Shown here piece by piece: positions 1 to 7,514 of a stretch of 43,927 nt of DNA (its first letter is position 1; every line of letters begins with the position of its first letter). This stretch comes from Myroides phaeus. GTDB lineage: Bacteria; Bacteroidota; Bacteroidia; Flavobacteriales; Flavobacteriaceae. The stretch covers positions 1 to 43,927 of the forward strand of contig NZ_FNDQ01000021.1 of the NCBI RefSeq assembly GCF_900099675.1. The letters run 5' to 3'. The position numbers and the translations under genes were made by a program. The notes beneath the pieces are model-generated. The model did no database searches. It was not told the DNA's origin and saw only the letters and a list, made by a program, of their open reading frames with translations.

Positions 1-95
1 TCGCATTAATTTAAATGGAATGAGCCCGGTAGAATACCGAGCTCATTATATTAAAAAGATTGCATAACTTCGTCCAACTTTTTGGGGTCAGTCCA
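1..95 (+). mobile_element. 3' end of an IS3-family insertion sequence
   Basis: The left edge of the window cuts an insertion sequence. It holds the last codons of an OrfB-type transposase and then a terminal inverted repeat. Read on the minus strand, that repeat begins TGGACTGACCCCAAAAAG at position 95 and continues with TTGGAC. It has the TG...CA boundary and AAAAAGTTGGAC core common in IS3-family ends. The element stops about 90 bp downstream of pyk, so it appears to have inserted just beyond that gene. The other end is outside the window, so I cannot tell whether the copy is intact. Confidence 0.75.
2..67 (+). CDS. IS3-family transposase OrfB, C-terminal end (partial)
   Basis: An open frame runs from the window edge to a TAA at 65-67. 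Its 21 residues include LNGMSPVEYRAHYI, which resembles the extreme C-terminus of IS3-family (IS150-like) OrfB integrases, where an N-x-x-S/N-P-V-E-Y/F segment is typical. The catalytic DDE residues would lie upstream, outside the window. No stop or frameshift is visible in the part present. Confidence 0.65.
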   Translation, partial: RINLNGMSPVEYRAHYIKKIA

Positions 96-126
96 CTTCG
101 GAGTTTTTTTATTCCCATAAACTAAT

Positions 127-151
127 AAAGCTCATCTTATAGATGAGCTTT
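127..151 (-). terminator. Probable pyk terminator
   Basis: A 10-bp stem (127-136 with 142-151, AAAGCTCATC and its complement) with a 5-nt loop lies about 30 nt past the pyk stop. The T-rich tract beyond it on the minus strand is interrupted, so termination strength is uncertain. Confidence 0.5.
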
Positions 152-182
152 ATATATGCTGATTTAAACTTTAGTCTAAAAC

Positions 183-1613
183 TTATTTTACTTCTGAAAT
201 ACGCAATGTATTAACCATTCCTTTTTCAATTATCGGCATTGCTGCAAGGTTAATTACCATATCTCCTTTTGTAGCAAATCCTTTCTCTTCAACCATACGG
301 TTAATATCTTCAATTGTCTCATCAGTACTTACAAACTTGTCATAATAGAAAGCTTGTACTCCCCACAATAAGTTTAATTGCGTAATAATTCTCTTATTTG
401 ATGAGAAAACTAAAATATTACTATTTGGTCTCCAAGCAGAAATTTGGAATGCTGTATATCCACTATTTGTCAATGTACAGATCGCTTTTGCCTCAATATC
501 ATTTGCCATTGTAGCAGCGTGATAACAAATATTTTTAGTAATATATCTATTTGTTTTAATTGTAGGCGCACTTTGTGGAACACTAATCAACGGAGAATCC
601 TCAACACTTTGAATAATCTGAGTCATCTTCTCGATTACTTGTACTGGATAACTTCCCACTGAAGTCTCTCCTGATAACATAACAGCATCGGCACCATCCA
701 TTACAGAGTTAGCAACGTCGTTAACTTCTGCTCTTGTTGGTGTTAAGCTTGAAATCATTGTTTCCATCATTTGTGTAGCAATAATTACAGGAATTCTTGC
801 ATTCTTAGCAACGTGAACAAGTTCTTTCTGAATCAATGGAACTTCTTGTGCAGGAATCTCAACACCTAAATCTCCACGAGCTACCATTAAACCATCACAA
901 TAAGCTACCAATTTTTTGATATTTTTAACTGCCTCTGGTTTTTCGATTTTAGCTATAATTGGAATTTTATGATCTGAATGCTCATTAATTAACGCCTGTA
1001 AATCCATTAAATCTTCAGGTGTTCTAACAAAAGATAACGCTATCCAATCTACTTGCATTTGACAAGCGAAAATCGCATCCTTGATATCTTTCTCTGTCAA
1101 TGCTGGCAATGAAACCTTTGTCATTGGTAAGTTAACTCCTTTTTTAGATTTAAGAGGTCCTCCTTGAATAACTTTAGCTTTTACTTCGTCAACTTGATTT
1201 GTTTCAACAACCTCAAAAATCAACTTACCATCATCTAATAAAATTCTCTCTCCAGCATTTACATCTGTTGGGAATTTTTTATAATTCATATAAACGCGAT
1301 TAGCGTCTCCTTTGAATTCTTCTTTTGTAGAAAATACAATTGTATCACCAGGATTAACAATTACATCCTCTGCCATAACACCTACCCTTAATTTAGGACC
1401 TTGTAAGTCTCCTAAAATAGACGTTGTATAGCCAAATTCTGCATTTAATGAACGAATTATCTCTATTTTTTCTTGTACATCTGTATAATCTGCATGCGAA
1501 AAATTGATTCTAAATACGTTTACACCAGCTTTTATCATATCGTGTAGCACTTCTCTCGAGCTTGAAGCTGGTCCTAATGTTGCTACAATTTTTGTCTTCT
1601 TTTGAATTACCAT
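183..1613 (-). CDS. pyk: Pyruvate kinase
   Basis: This enzyme makes pyruvate and ATP from phosphoenolpyruvate and ADP, the last step of glycolysis, in the cytoplasm. The 476-residue protein has the usual bacterial length. Visible signatures are the N-terminal strand KIVATLGPAS (8-17) and RINFSH (35-40), then the active-site segment IAKIEKPEA (220-228). K222 there is the presumed catalytic lysine and E224 a metal ligand. ARGDLGVEIP (245-254), T280 in ATQMMETM and the loop MLSGETSVGSYP follow. The C-terminal third is the regulatory-type domain. It begins four bases after the IPExxxVDY gene, so the two are almost certainly one transcript. That linkage is common in Flavobacteriia. Confidence 0.97.
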   Translation of the reverse strand: MVIQKKTKIVATLGPASSSREVLHDMIKAGVNVFRINFSHADYTDVQEKIEIIRSLNAEFGYTTSILGDLQGPKLRVGVMAEDVIVNPGDTIVFSTKEEFKGDANRVYMNYKKFPTDVNAGERILLDDGKLIFEVVETNQVDEVKAKVIQGGPLKSKKGVNLPMTKVSLPALTEKDIKDAIFACQMQVDWIALSFVRTPEDLMDLQALINEHSDHKIPIIAKIEKPEAVKNIKKLVAYCDGLMVARGDLGVEIPAQEVPLIQKELVHVAKNARIPVIIATQMMETMISSLTPTRAEVNDVANSVMDGADAVMLSGETSVGSYPVQVIEKMTQIIQSVEDSPLISVPQSAPTIKTNRYITKNICYHAATMANDIEAKAICTLTNSGYTAFQISAWRPNSNILVFSSNKRIITQLNLLWGVQAFYYDKFVSTDETIEDINRMVEEKGFATKGDMVINLAAMPIIEKGMVNTLRISEVK

Positions 1614-1617
1614 ATTT

Positions 1618-2109
1618 TTAAAAAATTAGGTTATTTTTATTTTTTAACGTCTCCTGCTTTATTTCATAAGCAGTAGAAATTATTTTGATTGAATTTAACT
1701 TCTCAATGATTGTACCAATATCAAATTGGTAATCTGCTTCTTCTATCTTAATTAGATAATCGACTACTTTTAATTCCGGAACTAAATATCCTTGCTTTGT
1801 TATTGGATGATGAACACTTGTAAATAATGGAGAGTCCACGCCTGATTCTGGGGTTAAAAAGGCTTTATTGGAAACCAACTTCCAATAAACATGATGATCT
1901 ATATCATCATACTCAAAAAAAGAAAAAGTAGCACGTCCATCTTCTGTATGAATATCTACATCATTCTTACTGCGTTCTAAAAAAATCTCTAAAACTGCAT
2001 TTATAAAATATACTACTTTATAATCCTCTTTGCGCGAAGAATGAATAGCGATTAATTTGTAATCTTCATAATCAATTAAGTCGTCTAATCGATATTTTAC
2101 CATACCCAT
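1618..2109 (-). CDS. IPExxxVDY family protein, unknown function
   Basis: This 163-residue, acidic, soluble-looking protein belongs to a Bacteroidota family named after its motif. Here the motif reads VPELKVVDY at 110-118, with V replacing the first I. No signal peptide, membrane segment or catalytic signature is visible. It lies between rnc and pyk, and in flavobacteria as I know them it is a regular neighbour of these genes. It shares a transcript with pyk. Two ATGs occur at the start (M1 and M3); M1 is used here, but M3 would lose only two residues. No function is known to me. Confidence 0.85.
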   Translation of the reverse strand: MGMVKYRLDDLIDYEDYKLIAIHSSRKEDYKVVYFINAVLEIFLERSKNDVDIHTEDGRATFSFFEYDDIDHHVYWKLVSNKAFLTPESGVDSPLFTSVHHPITKQGYLVPELKVVDYLIKIEEADYQFDIGTIIEKLNSIKIISTAYEIKQETLKNKNNLIF

Positions 2110-2126
2110 CTGAGAATTGTGTATTA

Positions 2127-2134
2127 CAAATATA
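2127..2134 (-). promoter_or_regulatory. -7 box of the IPExxxVDY-pyk promoter
   Basis: On the minus strand this reads TATATTTG, an exact match to the Bacteroidota -7 form TAnnTTTG. It lies 18 nt before the ATG at 2109, so the leader would be very short. The -33 position, about 20 bp further upstream, falls inside the inverted repeat at 2146-2172 and has no clear TTG. Confidence 0.6.
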
Positions 2135-2145
2135 CAACTTTTATT

Positions 2146-2172
2146 TTGTCAGTGCCTAAGATTGACTGACAA
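2146..2172. repeat. Inverted repeat over the -33 region of the pyk operon
   Basis: Two perfect 8-bp arms, TTGTCAGT (2146-2153) and ACTGACAA (2165-2172), are separated by 11 bp. Relative to the -7 box at 2127-2134, the repeat covers the place of the -33 box. It has no T-run on either strand, so it is a better candidate for an operator than for a terminator. A regulatory role is inferred. Confidence 0.45.
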
Positions 2173-2209
2173 CATAGATTATCAAATTGTTAAGTTTTTA
2201 TTGATAATT

Positions 2210-2959
2210 CTATTTTTGTATTTGCTCTTGCAATGCGAAATAAGCTCGTTGAGAAGCTTTTTCTTCTGCTTTTTTCTTTGATGTAGCTCTTGCTCGTGCA
2301 ATTACTTTATCATCTATATATAGTTTCACTCCGAAATATTTTACATCTTCGGCAGTATCTTCTTCAAATGTATCATACTTAAAAGAATGCTTTCTTTTTT
2401 GACACCATTCTATCAACAAGCTTTTATAGCTTGTGATTTTTGTTTCTAATTTTTGAATATCTGCAACAGTTGACAACAACTTCTCATGAATAAATTTTTC
2501 ACATGCTGGATATCCGCGATCTAAATATATAGCTCCGATTAATGCTTCTAATAAGTTTCCATGAATATTTTCTCCAAATTGTTGGTTACCCATTTTACTC
2601 TCTACATTTGAAATCAGATTTAAGTCTTTGCCTATTTGGTTTAAGTTTTCTCTGCTTACAATTTTTGAACGCATTTTTGTTAAATATCCTTCATCTCCAC
2701 TTGGCACTTCTAAATATAAATAGGAAGCTATCACAGACCCTAACATCGCATCACCTAAAAACTCTAATCGCTCATAATTTATAGGATTACCTGCTTCGTC
2801 AAGCAAATTCATTGAGCGGTGTGTAAATGCTACTTTGTAATACAACATCTCTGCAGGTTTAATTCCTGTTATCTGATATACATTACGACAAAAATTCCCG
2901 TCTTCAACAGTGAAGGAACGGGAATTTCTAAAAATCTTATTTAGTAGCTTTTTCATCAT
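2210..2959 (-). CDS. rnc: Ribonuclease III
   Basis: This double-stranded-RNA endonuclease processes rRNA precursors and other structured transcripts. The 249-residue protein has an N-terminal catalytic domain with the family signature ERLEFLGDA (63-71). E66, D70 and E138 (in NLLEALIGAIYLD) are the expected metal-binding residues. A double-stranded RNA-binding domain follows at about 174-245, ending in the basic helix ATSKKKAEEKA. The family norm is about 225-250 residues. It begins 12 bp after fabF, so it is probably cotranscribed with fabF. The start may be M1 or M2. Confidence 0.96.
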   Translation of the reverse strand: MMKKLLNKIFRNSRSFTVEDGNFCRNVYQITGIKPAEMLYYKVAFTHRSMNLLDEAGNPINYERLEFLGDAMLGSVIASYLYLEVPSGDEGYLTKMRSKIVSRENLNQIGKDLNLISNVESKMGNQQFGENIHGNLLEALIGAIYLDRGYPACEKFIHEKLLSTVADIQKLETKITSYKSLLIEWCQKRKHSFKYDTFEEDTAEDVKYFGVKLYIDDKVIARARATSKKKAEEKASQRAYFALQEQIQK

Positions 2960-2971
2960 TAAACGATGATT

Positions 2972-4225
2972 TTACTCTTCTAATTTTTTAACAAGAACAC
3001 AAGCGTTATGCCCTCCAAATCCAAAAGTATTACTCATACCTACTTTAACATCACGTTTTTGCGCTTTGTTAAAAGTAAAGTTTAACTTAGGATCAATCGC
3101 TTCATCGTCTGTAAAGTGATTGATTGTCGGTGGAACGATACCGTGTTCAATTGAAAGAATAACTGATATAGCCTCAATAACTCCAGCAGCACCTAATAAG
3201 TGTCCTGTCATAGATTTTGTAGAGTTAAGGTTCATATCATATGCATGATCTCCAAATACTTTTAAAATAGCTTTTGATTCAGCAATATCTCCTAATGGAG
3301 TAGAAGTTCCGTGTAAGTTTACAACATCAACATCTTTAGGCTCTAATCCAGCATCTCTTAAACAGTTAAGCATAACATTTGTTGCTCCTAATCCTTCTGG
3401 ATGTGGTGCTGTTAAATGGTGCGCATCAGCAGACATTCCACCTCCACCTATCTCACAATAGATTTTAGCTCCTCTCGCTTTCGCGTGCTCATATTCTTCT
3501 AAGATCATTGCTCCTGCTCCTTCTCCTAAAACAAATCCTTCACGATCTTTGTCCATTGGACGAGATGCCGTTTGTGGATCATCGTTTCTTGTAGATAAAG
3601 CATGCATAGCATTAAACCCTCCAATTCCAGCAATAGTAACTGCAGCTTCAGAACCTCCTGTCACCATAACATCTGCCATACCTAAACGAATGTAGTTAAA
3701 AGCATCAATTATAGCATTTGTAGATGAAGCACAAGCTGAAACTGTAGTAAAGTTTGGCCCTCTTAATCCGTATTTCATAGAAATATGACCACCAGCAATA
3801 TCAGCAATCATTTTTGGGATAAAGAATGGGTTAAACTTTGGAATACCATTTCCTGTAACAAAGTTTGTTACTTCGTTTTGGAAAGTATCTAACCCTCCAA
3901 TTCCTGAACCCCAGATTACTCCAGCTCTATCTAAATCTATAACGTCAAGGTCTAAACTTGAATTCTGTATCGCTTCTGCAGCACTAACCATAGCAAACTG
4001 AGCGTAGCGATCCATTTTACGTGCTTCTTTTCTTTCAATATAATCCTCAACGTTGAAGTTTTTCACTTCACACGCAAACTGAGTTTTGAAATTGGTAGCG
4101 TCAAAATATGTAATGGGAGCAGCTCCGCTTACTCCATTTATTAGGTTGTTCCAATACTCTTGAATATTATTTCCAATTGGGGTAAGGGCACCTAAACCTG
4201 TTACAACAACTCGCTTTAATTTCAT
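2972..4225 (-). CDS. fabF: 3-oxoacyl-ACP synthase II (KAS II)
   Basis: This enzyme condenses malonyl-ACP with a growing acyl-ACP in type II fatty acid synthesis. The 417-residue protein carries the Cys-His-His triad: C165 in TVSACASS, H305 in LHGTSTPLGD and H342 in GHLLGAAG. The N-terminal VVVTGLGALTPIG and C-terminal NTFGFGGHNA are also typical. It lies downstream of acpP, whose product carries its substrates, and upstream of rnc. A terminator-like hairpin sits in its leader (4252-4296), suggesting that expression may be set separately from acpP. Confidence 0.97.
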   Translation of the reverse strand: MKLKRVVVTGLGALTPIGNNIQEYWNNLINGVSGAAPITYFDATNFKTQFACEVKNFNVEDYIERKEARKMDRYAQFAMVSAAEAIQNSSLDLDVIDLDRAGVIWGSGIGGLDTFQNEVTNFVTGNGIPKFNPFFIPKMIADIAGGHISMKYGLRGPNFTTVSACASSTNAIIDAFNYIRLGMADVMVTGGSEAAVTIAGIGGFNAMHALSTRNDDPQTASRPMDKDREGFVLGEGAGAMILEEYEHAKARGAKIYCEIGGGGMSADAHHLTAPHPEGLGATNVMLNCLRDAGLEPKDVDVVNLHGTSTPLGDIAESKAILKVFGDHAYDMNLNSTKSMTGHLLGAAGVIEAISVILSIEHGIVPPTINHFTDDEAIDPKLNFTFNKAQKRDVKVGMSNTFGFGGHNACVLVKKLEE

Positions 4226-4251
4226 AAAATAACTTTTATGGTTTGTACTTT

Positions 4252-4296
4252 AAAAAAAAATCCCAACTTTCACTTTACAAAAAAGGAAACATTGGG
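4252..4296 (-). promoter_or_regulatory. Terminator-like hairpin in the fabF leader
   Basis: On the minus strand CCCAA (4292-4296 complement) pairs with TTGGG (4262-4266 complement). Four inner pairs (GAAA with TTTC) add to the stem across a small bulge, and nine uninterrupted T follow (4252-4260). The T-run ends 26 nt before the fabF ATG, leaving no room for a promoter in between. It could be an attenuator, or a leaky terminator between acpP and fabF. Confidence 0.45.
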
Positions 4297-4380
4297 TAGT
4301 TTGTTTGATTGTATTCGTTAGATTGTTTCCAATCTGTCCTTTTCTTTTCTATAAAAATTAGTCATAAAAAAATAATAACA

Positions 4381-4409
4381 CCCACGTGATGTTTTACAAC
4401 ACACGTGGG
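4381..4409 (-). terminator. acpP terminator
   Basis: The arms CCCACGTG (4381-4388) and CACGTGGG (4402-4409) are perfectly complementary. An inner TGTT/AACA stem closes a 4-nt loop, with one bulged base. On the minus strand the hairpin follows the acpP stop by about 10 nt and precedes a T-rich tract with seven T in a row. Confidence 0.75.
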
Positions 4410-4419
4410 ATATTAGTTA

Positions 4420-4656
4420 TTATTTTTTAGCTTCTTCAATGTAAGAGATAGCTTGACCAACTGTAGCAATGTTTTCTGCTTGATCATCTGGAATTTGAAT
4501 ATCGAATTCTTTTTCGAACTCCATGATAAGCTCAACAGTGTCTAGTGAATCAGCTCCTAAATCATTAGTGAAGCTTGCTTCTGCTACAACCTCGTTCTCG
4601 TCAACACCTAATTTGTCAACGATAATCGCTTTTACTCTTGATGCAATGTCTGACAT
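4420..4656 (-). CDS. acpP: Acyl carrier protein
   Basis: This small acidic carrier holds growing fatty acyl chains on a 4'-phosphopantetheine arm. From the ATG at 4656 it is 78 residues, the usual length. The prosthetic-group serine is S37 in [10 protein letters not shown]. The frame could open 11 codons earlier, but those codons give a basic stretch ([11 protein letters not shown]) foreign to ACPs, and the conserved N-terminus [11 protein letters not shown] starts here. It has its own strong terminator and precedes fabF, the usual pairing. Confidence 0.96.
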   Translation of the reverse strand: MSDIASRVKAIIVDKLGVDENEVVAEASFTNDLGADSLDTVELIMEFEKEFDIQIPDDQAENIATVGQAISYIEEAKK

Positions 4657-4686
4657 AATCTTTAATTTTAAATTTAATTTCGTAGG

Positions 4687-4694
4687 CAAAAATA
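4687..4694 (-). promoter_or_regulatory. Possible -7 box of acpP
   Basis: The minus strand reads TATTTTTG here, matching TAnnTTTG, about 30 nt before the acpP start. No convincing TTG lies about 20 bp upstream, so only the -7 element is supported. Confidence 0.45.
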
Positions 4695-4853
4695 AAAAAC
4701 TTTATTTTAAAACCTGATTTTCCATGTTAATTGTCGGTGCGAAATTATAAAAATTATTAATACTTATCGCTATTTTTCTATTTATTGTCAGTTATTATTC
4801 TTTTTTTTGTACTCAATTCCAGCACTTTATTATTTTTAATAACAACCAACAAC

Positions 4854-5429
4854 ATGAAAAAAATAGCACTATTCGCCTCGGGATCAGGCACTAACGTAGA
4901 AAACATCATCAATTATTTTGAACAGAATTCTATCGTAAATGAGTACCTTATTTTAGTTAATAACCAAAACGCTAAGGTAATAGAAAAAGCGGAAAAAAGA
5001 AATGTTCCCTTTACGATTTTTGATAGAACCATGTTAAATGAAGGGACTGTTGCCTCAAAACTAAAAGAATTTCAACCGGACTTAATTGTTTTAGCTGGAT
5101 TCTTGTGGAAATTCCCAGAAGCAATACTTAAAGACTATTATAATAAAGTGATTAACATACACCCTGCTTTATTACCTAAATATGGAGGTAAAGGTATGTA
5201 TGGGCACTTTGTTCATGAAGCAATTGTTGATAATAAAGAAACAGAAACAGGAATTACAATTCATTTTGTAAATGAAAATTATGACGAAGGGGCTATTATT
5301 TTCCAAGCTACTACACCAGTCCTTCCTAATTTCTCACCTGATGATGTTGCTAAAGCAGTACAAGTGTTAGAGCATAAACACTTCCCTATAATTATTGAAA
5401 AACTATTGTTTACTAACTTAGATGAATAA
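4854..5429 (+). CDS. purN: Phosphoribosylglycinamide formyltransferase
   Basis: This enzyme transfers the formyl group of 10-formyltetrahydrofolate to GAR in purine synthesis. From the ATG at 4854 the protein is 191 residues. The catalytic trio appears as N101 and H103 in NIHPALLPKYGGKG and D144 in NYDEGAIIF, the last at the same number as in E. coli. The frame is open 23 codons further upstream, but those residues are a hydrophobic stretch absent from the family, and KKIALFASGSGTN is the normal start. Its end overlaps the start of rnhA by 8 bp, implying cotranscription. Confidence 0.95.
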   Translation: MKKIALFASGSGTNVENIINYFEQNSIVNEYLILVNNQNAKVIEKAEKRNVPFTIFDRTMLNEGTVASKLKEFQPDLIVLAGFLWKFPEAILKDYYNKVINIHPALLPKYGGKGMYGHFVHEAIVDNKETETGITIHFVNENYDEGAIIFQATTPVLPNFSPDDVAKAVQVLEHKHFPIIIEKLLFTNLDE

Positions 5430-5892
5430 TTACCAAGTTATATTATACACTGACGGTTCTTCGCGTGGAAATCCAGGCCCTGGTGGGTATGGGTTAATTC
5501 TTGAATGGGCAGGTCGACAAGTGTTCAAAGAATTCTCTGAAGGATTTCGTTTAACAACTAATAACCGTATGGAACTATTGGCTGTTATTGTGGGACTCGA
5601 AAAACTAAAAAATCCTGGAACAAGTGTACTTGTTGTTTCAGACTCAAAGTATGTTGTAGATTCAGTTTCTAAAGGATGGGTATTCTCTTGGGAGAAAAAA
5701 GGATATAAAGACAAAAAAAATCCTGACCTATGGCAACGTTTTCTCAAAATATATAGACAGCATCGCGTAGATTTTAAATGGGTAAAAGGACATAATAATC
5801 ACCCAATGAATGAACGATGTGACCAATTAGCTGTACAAGCTTCTCATAAAAAAGATGCTCTCATCGATGAATACTACGAATTAAACGATTAA
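5422..5892 (+). CDS. rnhA: Ribonuclease HI
   Basis: This enzyme cuts the RNA strand of RNA-DNA hybrids (primers, R-loops). The 156-residue protein shows the DEDD active site: D11 in YTDGSSRGNPGPGG, E51 in NNRMELLAV, D74 in VSDSKYV and D134 in ERCDQLA. H124 lies in WVKGHNNHP. The basic insert around 85-100 (WEKKGYKDKKNP) corresponds to the handle region of E. coli-type RNase HI. It overlaps purN by 8 bp and ends in a strong terminator. Confidence 0.95.
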   Translation: MNNYQVILYTDGSSRGNPGPGGYGLILEWAGRQVFKEFSEGFRLTTNNRMELLAVIVGLEKLKNPGTSVLVVSDSKYVVDSVSKGWVFSWEKKGYKDKKNPDLWQRFLKIYRQHRVDFKWVKGHNNHPMNERCDQLAVQASHKKDALIDEYYELND

Positions 5893-5901
5893 TCTTTATA
5901 T

Positions 5902-5934
5902 AAAATGGCTATTGAGGTTTTCAATAGCCATTTT
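5902..5934 (+). terminator. purN-rnhA terminator
   Basis: A perfect 14-bp stem (5902-5915 with 5921-5934) has core ATGGCTATTGA, a 5-nt loop and a T-rich 3' arm. It starts 10 nt after the rnhA stop. Confidence 0.85.
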
Positions 5935-6034
5935 TATTACTCCCTTATCCAAGTCTTTCAAAATAACAAACAAACTCTTTGCTAAAATTCTGTATAATAA
6001 CACAAGCTAAAAATCTTACTAGTAAAGGCTTTAA

Positions 6035-6143
6035 TCGTGTTTTAGTCGTATTTAAGTCGGAAATAAGTCGGAATTACCTCACCTAAAAGCCTTTTTTACG
6101 AACGAATTACGACTTATTTACAACCTAATTACGAATAAATGTC
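6035..6143. repeat. Inverted pair of 11-bp repeat arrays in a gene-free spacer
   Basis: The 620-bp gap between rnhA and the PfkB gene holds no credible gene. In its middle TCG recurs at 6035, 6046, 6057 and 6068, exactly every 11 bp, in units like TTTAAGTCG. The reverse form TTACGA/TTACAA recurs at 6096, 6107, 6118 and 6129, again every 11 bp. The reverse complement of the right array aligns well with the left one; both contain AAATAAGTCG. AAAGGCTTT and AAAGCCTTT also face each other at about 6024 and 6086. The whole is an imperfect inverted repeat of about 110 bp. The rest of the gap (5941-6000, 6150-6455) shows nothing I recognise. Confidence 0.7.
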
Positions 6144-6458
6144 GTTCTAAACTCAGATAATCCTATAATACACCTTCAAAAGACAGCTCTTCAAAGGATA
6201 CCAATAAAACTTACAACCTTAATATCTGTTCGCTTCATCTATAAGTATACCTGCTTTCAAAATGCTTCTAAACTTTAGAATAACCTATCGATTTAAAGAG
6301 ATATTCTTTTTTTGTAGAAAAGAGATTACATTATTCACAATTAGTGAGAAAGAAAGTTGATTAAATACACATTCTTCAGGAAAAGAACTCAAACTATATC
6401 CTAAAAACAGACATAACCTATTGAAATAAACCACAATAATTAATATTAGGCATTAAAT

Positions 6459-6490
6459 TTTGTACTGAAAAAAGTATTGACATATATTTG
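6459..6490 (+). promoter_or_regulatory. Promoter of the PfkB kinase gene
   Basis: TTTG at 6459-6462, a 20-bp spacer and TATATTTG at 6483-6490 give both halves of the Bacteroidota promoter. Transcription should begin near 6497, leaving a leader of about 18 nt before the ATG at 6515. Confidence 0.7.
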
Positions 6491-6514
6491 CATCTTCATT
6501 TCTTAGCAAAAAAT

Positions 6515-7444
6515 ATGAACAAATTACTGATAGTGGGGACGGTGGCCTTTGATGAAATTGAGACTCCATTTGGAAAAACAGACAAAGTACTTGGTGGTGC
6601 AGCGACATACATCGGATTGTCTGCCTCACACTTTAATGTAAAATCAGCTATAGTTTCTGTAGTTGGAGAAGATTTCCCACAAGAACACTTAGACTTACTT
6701 AAAAGTAAAAACATAGAGACTTCTGGTATTGAGGTTGTAAAAGGAGGTAAGACTTTCTTTTGGAGCGGACGTTACCACAACGACTTAAATTCTCGTGATA
6801 CGTTAGACACTCAACTAAACGTTTTAGCAGACTTCGACCCAGTTGTACCAAATGATTACAAAGATTCTGATGTAGTTATGTTAGGTAATCTTCATCCAAA
6901 TATTCAAATGAAAGTTTTGGATCAAATGACTAAAAAACCTAAATTAGTTGTTTTAGATACGATGAACTTTTGGATGAATTGTGCTTTAGACGAATTAAAA
7001 GAGGTTTTAAAAAGAATTGACGTTATTACAATTAATGACGAGGAGGCTCGACAATTATCTGGAGAATACTCTCTGGTAAAAGCAGCTGAAGTAATTCACG
7101 AAATGGGACCTAAGTTTGTCGTAATTAAAAAAGGAGAACACGGAGCTTTATTGTTTGCTAACAAAGATGTATTCTTTGCTCCTGCTTTACCTCTGAAAGA
7201 AGTGTTTGACCCAACAGGGGCTGGTGATACTTTCGCAGGTGGATTTACTGGGTATCTTACTCAGAGCAGCAATGTATCCTTCAGGAATATGAAAAACGCT
7301 ATTATTTACGGTTCTAACCTTGCTTCTTTTTGTGTCGAGAAATTCGGGACACAGAGAATGGAAGACCTAAATGATAAAGAAGTGGTTGAAAGACTACAAC
7401 AATTTAAAATGTTAACGCAATTCGATATCGAATTAACACAATAG
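6515..7444 (+). CDS. PfkB-family carbohydrate/nucleoside kinase
   Basis: This is a ribokinase-fold sugar or nucleoside kinase of 309 residues. The N-terminal glycine pair VLGGAATY (25-32) and the C-terminal signature DPTGAGDTFAGGF (232-244) with catalytic base D238 are clear. The substrate cannot be read from sequence. It lies just upstream of purF and downstream of purN-rnhA, which suggests a role near ribose, adenosine or purine metabolism, but that is inference. The start at 6515 is chosen because the protein then begins with the usual strand MNKLLIVGTV. Nine codons upstream are also open but overlap the promoter. Confidence 0.85.
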   Translation: MNKLLIVGTVAFDEIETPFGKTDKVLGGAATYIGLSASHFNVKSAIVSVVGEDFPQEHLDLLKSKNIETSGIEVVKGGKTFFWSGRYHNDLNSRDTLDTQLNVLADFDPVVPNDYKDSDVVMLGNLHPNIQMKVLDQMTKKPKLVVLDTMNFWMNCALDELKEVLKRIDVITINDEEARQLSGEYSLVKAAEVIHEMGPKFVVIKKGEHGALLFANKDVFFAPALPLKEVFDPTGAGDTFAGGFTGYLTQSSNVSFRNMKNAIIYGSNLASFCVEKFGTQRMEDLNDKEVVERLQQFKMLTQFDIELTQ

Positions 7445-7455
7445 TGTACACTTAT

Positions 7456-7480
7456 AAGCCTCAGTCATGGGGCTTTTTTT
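7456..7480 (+). terminator. Terminator or attenuator between the PfkB gene and purF
   Basis: The stem AAGCCTC (7456-7462) with GGGGCTT (7469-7475), one G-T pair and a 6-nt loop, runs into a T tract ending at 7480. Only 34 nt separate the T-run from the purF ATG. No TAnnTTTG box is visible in or just before this gap, so purF transcripts may pass through the hairpin. Confidence 0.7.
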
Positions 7481-7514
7481 ATTTATTCAACACCAACACA
7501 CACACAACTAAAAA

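Noticed and set aside
5430..5747. A 105-codon minus-strand frame
   Set aside because: It is fully antisense to rnhA, whose catalytic residues are all in place.
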